Below are positions 40,773 through 45,011 of a stretch of DNA of 45,011 nucleotides, one piece after another; position 1 is the stretch's first letter, and each line of letters starts with the position of its first letter. The stretch comes from Bryobacterales bacterium. Its GTDB lineage: Bacteria; Acidobacteriota; Terriglobia; Bryobacterales; UBA6623. Where the stretch lies: contig JAJDZN010000001.1 of the NCBI GenBank assembly GCA_022824585.1, positions 1 through 45,011 of the forward strand. The letters are read 5' to 3'. The notes beneath the pieces were generated by a model, which was not told the origin of the DNA, did no database searches, and saw only the letters and a program-made list of their open reading frames with translations. The translations under genes were made by a program, and so were the position numbers.

Positions 40773-41660
40773 GTGCGTTACCGCATTCTTGCCACGATTC
40801 TGTTCACCTCGTTGGCTGCCAGCCCGCTGCAGGCGGCCGAGCCGCTTGTTTGGGATCTGTGGCCCGGAACTCCGCCCGGCGATGTCGGCGAGATTGGCCC
40901 GGAACACGACACCACTACGGCTGAAGGGCGCATGGTGGCTGGACGCCGCGTCATCCGCTTGACCAATGTGTCCAAGCCGCTGCTCTCGATCTATCGGCCA
41001 GCACGCGAGCTCGACACCGGAACAGCCGTAATCATCGCTCCTGGGGGCGGTCACAGAATCCTTGCCTACGACCTAGAGGGAACTGAGGTTGCCGCCTGGC
41101 TGAATTCGATCGGTGTGACGGGAATACTGCTCAAGTATCGCGTGCCCGGCCGCGACCCGAACAAGCGCTGGCTCGCGGCCGCACAGGACGGACAGCGAGC
41201 CGTCAGCGTGGTCCGAGGCAGGGCTGAAGAGATCGGAATTGACCCCGGCAAGATTGGGATCATCGGATTTTCTGCCGGCGGCACGCCCGTGCGCTACTCG
41301 GCGCTGCTTCGCGAACGGTTATACGAGCCGGTGGACGAGTACGACAGCGTGCCCTTCCGACCGGACTTCGCAGCTCCGATTTACTCCGGCGGCGTGCCCG
41401 AAGGGGCGACTGTCGAAGAAGATTGCCCGCCGTTCTTCATGGTGATCGCACACGACGACCAAGACCGATCAATCGCTGTCGCCGAGTTGTATGTTGCCCT
41501 CAAGAAGGCAGGAGTCTCCGCAGAGCTGCACATCTACGAGAGCGGTGGCCATGGATACGGCTTGCGCCCCACCGAACTGCCAGTGACGCTCTGGCCGGAG
41601 CGCATGGAAGAGTGGATGCGCAGACTCCACTTCCTGATGCCGCGGTCTCCTGCTCGGTAA
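40773..41660 (+). CDS. Secreted alpha/beta hydrolase, acetyl-xylan-esterase-like
   Basis: A 295-residue exported esterase. A Sec signal (YRILATILFTSLAASPLQAAE) is followed by VWDLWPGTPPGD, the usual start of this group. TAVIIAPGGGHRILAYDLEG forms the oxyanion hole, GIIGFSAGG the nucleophile elbow, DQDRSIAVAELYVALKKAG the acid region, and ESGGHGYGLRP the catalytic His. Members remove acetyl or other acyl groups from plant or algal polysaccharides. The start is GTG at 40773. It is a single gene between the DUF4268 gene and the second vapB. Confidence 0.88.
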   Translation: MRYRILATILFTSLAASPLQAAEPLVWDLWPGTPPGDVGEIGPEHDTTTAEGRMVAGRRVIRLTNVSKPLLSIYRPARELDTGTAVIIAPGGGHRILAYDLEGTEVAAWLNSIGVTGILLKYRVPGRDPNKRWLAAAQDGQRAVSVVRGRAEEIGIDPGKIGIIGFSAGGTPVRYSALLRERLYEPVDEYDSVPFRPDFAAPIYSGGVPEGATVEEDCPPFFMVIAHDDQDRSIAVAELYVALKKAGVSAELHIYESGGHGYGLRPTELPVTLWPERMEEWMRRLHFLMPRSPAR

Positions 41661-41852
41661 TCGCCGCTCACTGACGGCCCCCCAGCAGATAGCCCTTTCG
41701 TCATCTCGGCATTCAGATCGTCATTCCTGCGGAAATCGCCTGGCACGTCGGCCAAAGCGGTTGTCGCCGGGCAGTCTGGGCTTGGCGCGGTCGGCGTCGA
41801 TGGCAGCAACCACGCGCTGCTCCGCTAGGACGAGTTGTGGATCGCAGCAGTG

Positions 41853-41886
41853 TAATGTCTTGATGCCTATAGAAGTCATGACATTA
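41853..41886. promoter_or_regulatory. Inverted repeat upstream of the second vapB
   Basis: TAATGTC (41853-41859) and GACATTA (41880-41886) form a perfect 7-bp inverted repeat with a 20-bp spacer, ending 33 bp before the antitoxin start. The spacing is about two helical turns between arms. An operator for the antitoxin is likely by analogy; its symmetry differs from that of the other vapB. Confidence 0.45.
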
Positions 41887-41919
41887 TGAAATCACCGCCG
41901 CGCGGGATGACGGCACGCG

Positions 41920-42189
41920 ATGCGCACAACAGTCACCATTGAAGACGCCCTCGCTAAGGAGCTGAAGGAAATAGTTCGCCGGTCAGGCAGGTCGTTCAAG
42001 CAGGTCGTGAACGACGCCCTTCGCGCGGGCATCCGTGACGGGCACATTGCGAAGGCTCCGAGGCGGTATCGCTTGATCCCGCAGTCGATGGGGGATGTCG
42101 ATGGCCGGTTCAACCTCGACAAGGCACTGCTGTTGGGAAATCGTCTCGAGGGCGAGGAACTCGCACACAAGCGCATGCTCGGGAAATGA
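41920..42189 (+). CDS. VapB-type antitoxin (second module)
   Basis: An 89-residue antitoxin. RTTVTIEDALAKELKEIVRR and SGRSFKQVVNDALRAGI form a ribbon-helix-helix domain; the C-terminal YRLIPQSMGDVDGRFNLDKA and LLGNRLEGEELAHK would wrap the toxin. It ends in an ATGA overlap with a toxin gene that is no longer functional. The antitoxin frame itself is intact, with a preserved upstream inverted repeat, so it may still bind DNA or neutralise a toxin made elsewhere. Confidence 0.87.
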   Translation: MRTTVTIEDALAKELKEIVRRSGRSFKQVVNDALRAGIRDGHIAKAPRRYRLIPQSMGDVDGRFNLDKALLLGNRLEGEELAHKRMLGK

Positions 42190-42480
42190 TCTTGGTTGAC
42201 GCAAGCCTGCTCATATACGCCGTGAACAGGGACGCGATCCATCACGAAGCCTCACGCAAATAGCTCCAAGGGACGCTCGGTGGCAGCATTCAGGTCTGCC
42301 TGCCTTGGATCTGCATACTCGCGTTCGAATGAGTCACGACCGCCCGCGGATCTTTCCAGTTCCGCCTGTGGCCATGCCTGGCCCAACAGCCTCCAGAAAG
42401 TCTGCGTCAACTAGCACGCCGGGGACGCGATCGAACTCCGCACCGGACTCGCGCTCGAATCGGAAGAGCGCCGCTGTTGG
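42186..42480 (+). pseudogene. VapC-type PIN toxin, decayed
   Basis: The frame opens with ILVDASLLIYAVNRDAIHHE, the normal PIN start with the first catalytic Asp. It then meets TAG at 42262 where Trp (TGG) is expected, and continues LQGTLGGSIQVCLPWICILAFE. It meets TGA where Arg (CGA) is expected, and shifts to another frame that reads RPRIFPVPP, the usual PRIFP segment. The end is unreadable. The start overlaps the antitoxin stop by ATGA. Two stops plus a frameshift make it inactive. Confidence 0.8.
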
Positions 42481-42545
42481 GTGATTTCAGGTTCGATTTA
42501 CTAGACCAATCACCGTCAAGAATCGTCGGGCCTGAGCGACAACAG

Positions 42546-43913
42546 CTATCGAGCTGGCATATTCGCTCCAACCGACCTCAGATACTCGAGCAACAACTGC
42601 TCCAACTCGGCCGTCTTCTCGGGCATCTCAGCACTGAGATCGTTCCGCTCGCCCAGATCGCTGGATAGATCGAACAACTGCTTCCCCGCCGGCTGCCGAG
42701 GGCTCGCGTACTTGAGCAGGAGCTTGAAGTCGCCGAGTCGAATCGCGGACGCCGGAAAGGCGCGGTGTAGCGGGCGGTGGAAAACAAGGCCGCCGAAGCC
42801 CCGCTCGACTCGACCCTTTCCCTCGTTCTCAAGCACCGTTCGGAAACTACCGCCGTCGACCTCAGCAGGCAACGGCTCCCGTCCTCCTGCCAGGTCATAC
42901 AGCGTGGGCAAGAGGTCGTACCCCGTGACGGGCACGTGTGACACGGAGTTTGGCTCGACACCCGGACCGGCCACTAAGAACGGCACCCGGACGCCGCCCT
43001 CGTAGAGCGTGTGCTTCGCGCCGTTCAACGGTCGGTTCGGCGCAGACAACGAATCGGTCGCTCCAGGAATCGTACCCCGCCCACCGTTGTCGGCCATGAA
43101 GATCACATACGTGCTGTCGTCAATGCCGAGCCGCTCCAAAGCATCGAGCAGCCGTCCTATCGATTCATCCAGGTCAAAGAGCATGCCCGCGAAGGCATGC
43201 GTAACAGCACGGTCCGGAGTGCCCTTGGCTTCAAACATCTCGAGTGACTCTTGGCGGCTCTGCACTTGCAGGTGGGTGGCATAGTGGCTGATCTGGACGT
43301 AGAACGGATGCCTGCCCGTCTGGCTCTCGATGAAACTGACCGCCCGGTCCGTGATAGCGAAAGCAAGCTTGGGGTCATCCTTCACCACGCTGCGCCCGCG
43401 CTCTTCGAAGGGAGTCGGCATGCCGCCGGTGCGGTTGGTCGTCCAGCCGTCGCTCTGGTCAAAGCCGACCTCCTCAGGGCTGGCACCCATTTCAGAGCCG
43501 AACTTGCCAAAGTGGGCGGTGCGGTAACTCGGATCGGCCCGTCTGAGCGCCTCTGGGAGAGTCAGGCGCCCACTCCAGTCGAACTCTGACTTGAATTCCG
43601 TGCCGCGCTGACGCGCCGGCGTCATCCCGCAAAAGATGCTGCGCCGCGTAGGAGTGCATAACGGTGCCGGCGAGTAGCCGCTCGTGAACCGCATTCCACG
43701 TTGGGCCAGACGCGCCATGTTGGGCGTGACGAGATACGACGAAGCAGCGTCGTGAACCTCTGGGGCCATAGCGAACGAGAGCTGGCTCCAGCCTTGGTCG
43801 TCGCTCAATATGAAGACGAAATTCGGCTTGTCCTGTCCCGGCGCCAACGCCACCGTCATGCTGGCGAACAGTGCGAATCGGGTGAGTTTCTTTGCGAATT
43901 GCTTGGTAGACAT
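42546..43913 (-). CDS. Cys-type sulfatase with CTPTR active site, exported
   Basis: A 455-residue sulfatase. The signal peptide covers about residues 1-26 (FALFASMTVALAPGQ). FVFILSDDQGW supplies metal ligands and the formylglycine Cys is C86 in CTPTR (86-90), with Thr replacing the more common Ser; the essential C-x-P-x-R core is kept. HFGKFGSEMG, SHYATHLQVQ and FMADNGGRGTIPG complete the site. It stands alone, divergent to the decayed vapC region and codirectional with the Nramp-like gene. Substrate unknown. Confidence 0.93.
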   Translation of the reverse strand: MSTKQFAKKLTRFALFASMTVALAPGQDKPNFVFILSDDQGWSQLSFAMAPEVHDAASSYLVTPNMARLAQRGMRFTSGYSPAPLCTPTRRSIFCGMTPARQRGTEFKSEFDWSGRLTLPEALRRADPSYRTAHFGKFGSEMGASPEEVGFDQSDGWTTNRTGGMPTPFEERGRSVVKDDPKLAFAITDRAVSFIESQTGRHPFYVQISHYATHLQVQSRQESLEMFEAKGTPDRAVTHAFAGMLFDLDESIGRLLDALERLGIDDSTYVIFMADNGGRGTIPGATDSLSAPNRPLNGAKHTLYEGGVRVPFLVAGPGVEPNSVSHVPVTGYDLLPTLYDLAGGREPLPAEVDGGSFRTVLENEGKGRVERGFGGLVFHRPLHRAFPASAIRLGDFKLLLKYASPRQPAGKQLFDLSSDLGERNDLSAEMPEKTAELEQLLLEYLRSVGANMPAR

Positions 43914-43981
43914 CGTGCTCGCGCCATCGTACCAACTGGCCCGTGGCTGGTTGGCCCCCTCAATGCCGGGCGACGGCTACG

Positions 43982-45010
43982 TCATCCGCCGAAAGCGGTG
44001 GAAAGCTGCTGATAGAAGGCGATTCCAGAAATGCCCAAGAAGAAGATGAAGCAAGCAACTTGGCTCACTTGCATGATCATCGGCGGGCGGAGCGGCTCGG
44101 GCAACAACTTGCGATTGACGTAGAGTGCGTGCAGCGCGGTCGCGCTCAATCCGAGGTTGCGCAACCCGCCGGTGACGATCGCGAGGAATAGCGGGTCTGG
44201 CGTGAGCCGCAAGGCGATCAAGCCCCACAAGAAGTACAGCCCCATGATCGTGTAGTAGATCAACTTCACTTGGTTGCCGCGCAAGTGGCGCACGTGCCTG
44301 CTGCCCGTCCAGATCACTTCCGTCCAGCGCCGCACGATGTTGTCAATGTCGGAGAGCTGGCCGGGCGATAGGACGATGAACCCGCACAGCAGTGTCAGAA
44401 ACCAGAACACCTCGCCAGAGCTGTCAGCAATACCGCGAGCGGTCATCGCTGCCGCCGCGTGCCCTTCGACCTCGGTGCCGGCGATGTACTCGAGGGAGAG
44501 CATCGAAGGCAGCGCCATTCCGATCAGGCAGGCCCCAAACCATATGCCCAACTGGTCCCTGAGCAGGTGGCGCATCCATCCCTTCCAGCGCTTGAGTGAC
44601 TCTTCGCTGATGGGGAAGACCTTGCCCACGTGGGCGAGTTCTACCTTCTTGCCGCCGATCATGCTGGGAATCGCGCCGACCAGCGGCCCCATGCCCCAGC
44701 CCTTGTCCCTGGCGTAGTTCGAGAAGCTCGTGTTCGTGATTCCGCCCATGCCGGCAATTGCCGCGAACGCGGCCAGGGTCGGCCAGTCAATCTCTTGGTC
44801 TGGCATCGAGCCGACCCTGAGAAATCCGGTGAACACAGCCACCCACGTATCCCAGCTCACCAAGAACAGGCACACGAAGCCCAGGTAGCCGAGAACGAGG
44901 AAGATCTTGGTCACCATGACCTTCTCGACAGTGTTGTAGACCTTGCCGCCGAAGATCAGGGGCAGGAACGCAGCTGAGAATACGCCGTAAGACACCCAGC
45001 GCAAGATGTC
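43982..45010 (-). CDS. Nramp-like divalent-metal transporter, C-terminal part (5' end outside window)
   Basis: At least 340 residues of a polytopic membrane protein running off the right edge; the frame stays open to base 45010, so the TTG at 45004 is not a reliable start. About nine hydrophobic helices can be seen, among them VTKIFLVLGYLGFVCLFLVS, TLAAFAAIAGMGGITNTSFS, WFLTLLCGFIVLSPGQLSDI and QVACFIFFLGISGIAFYQQL. The soluble loop with FPISEESLKRWKGWMRHLL is typical of the divergent Nramp-like proteins of Planctomycetota and Acidobacteriota. The metal-site DPGN motif of true Nramp proteins lies in helix 1 and is outside the window, so metal transport cannot be confirmed. Confidence 0.7.
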   Translation of the reverse strand, partial: DILRWVSYGVFSAAFLPLIFGGKVYNTVEKVMVTKIFLVLGYLGFVCLFLVSWDTWVAVFTGFLRVGSMPDQEIDWPTLAAFAAIAGMGGITNTSFSNYARDKGWGMGPLVGAIPSMIGGKKVELAHVGKVFPISEESLKRWKGWMRHLLRDQLGIWFGACLIGMALPSMLSLEYIAGTEVEGHAAAAMTARGIADSSGEVFWFLTLLCGFIVLSPGQLSDIDNIVRRWTEVIWTGSRHVRHLRGNQVKLIYYTIMGLYFLWGLIALRLTPDPLFLAIVTGGLRNLGLSATALHALYVNRKLLPEPLRPPMIMQVSQVACFIFFLGISGIAFYQQLSTAFGG

Positions 45011-45011
45011 G

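Noticed and set aside
1..45011. CRISPR array or tandem repeat region
   Set aside because: No regularly spaced repeats of CRISPR length and no cas-like gene were seen on reading through.

Overview
The window looks like chromosomal DNA of a GC-rich, Gram-negative environmental heterotroph. It joins a DUF1549/DUF1553 cytochrome-like protein, a DUF1501 protein, a DUF1080 glycoside-hydrolase-like protein, four Cys-type sulfatases, an exported Gfo/Idh/MocA oxidoreductase and several exported beta-propellers. This set is typical of Acidobacteriota (Solibacter/Bryobacter-like), Planctomycetota and Verrucomicrobiota. I lean to Acidobacteriota, but no rRNA or universal marker is present, so this is inference.

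Region 1 (about 1-6254) is visibly richer in GC than the rest. It holds a cassette resembling sxtI-sxtJ-sxtK-sxtL: the C-terminal part of a NodU/CmcH carbamoyltransferase, an SxtJ-type membrane protein, a DUF5989 (SxtK-like) miniprotein and SGNH hydrolases. The rest is mobile-element debris: an IS91-type transposase pseudogene beside a cut SGNH gene, an integrase C-terminus, a frameshifted gene of unknown function, an IS4-like transposase tail, and a compact element of nested perfect inverted repeats at 4795-4877.

Region 2 (6600-14581, all plus strand) is a secreted carbohydrate-catabolic block: an agarase-like glycoside hydrolase, a large cytochrome/DUF1549/DUF1553 protein, DUF1501, DUF1080 and an ACS-type MFS transporter. 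It runs into a small frameshifted ORF, a DsbD-type thiol-disulfide transporter and a class I cytochrome c (to 17381).

Region 3 (17378-33585) holds a beta-propeller, a 2Fe-2S ferredoxin translationally coupled to a sulfatase, a second divergent sulfatase, a small membrane protein, the periplasmic methionine sulfoxide reductase MsrP, an SMP-30-like lactonase, an aldose 1-epimerase lipoprotein, an HpnA-like epimerase, a htpG-hspQ stress operon, a hypothetical gene, thiol peroxidase Tpx, and a sulfatase-M19 dipeptidase pair.

Region 4 (33586-45011) holds an intact vapBC module with a palindrome at its start, a DinB-like protein, a Gfo/Idh/MocA oxidoreductase, an alpha/beta hydrolase, a PQQ-type beta-propeller, a DUF4268/PD-(D/E)XK-like orphan, a secreted esterase, a second vapB next to a decayed vapC, a fourth sulfatase and a partial Nramp-like transporter. 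Most enzymes carry Sec, Tat or lipoprotein signals, so much of the encoded chemistry takes place outside the cytoplasm: desulfation and cleavage of sulfated glycans, import, and redox handling of sugars. No tRNA, rRNA or CRISPR array was seen.
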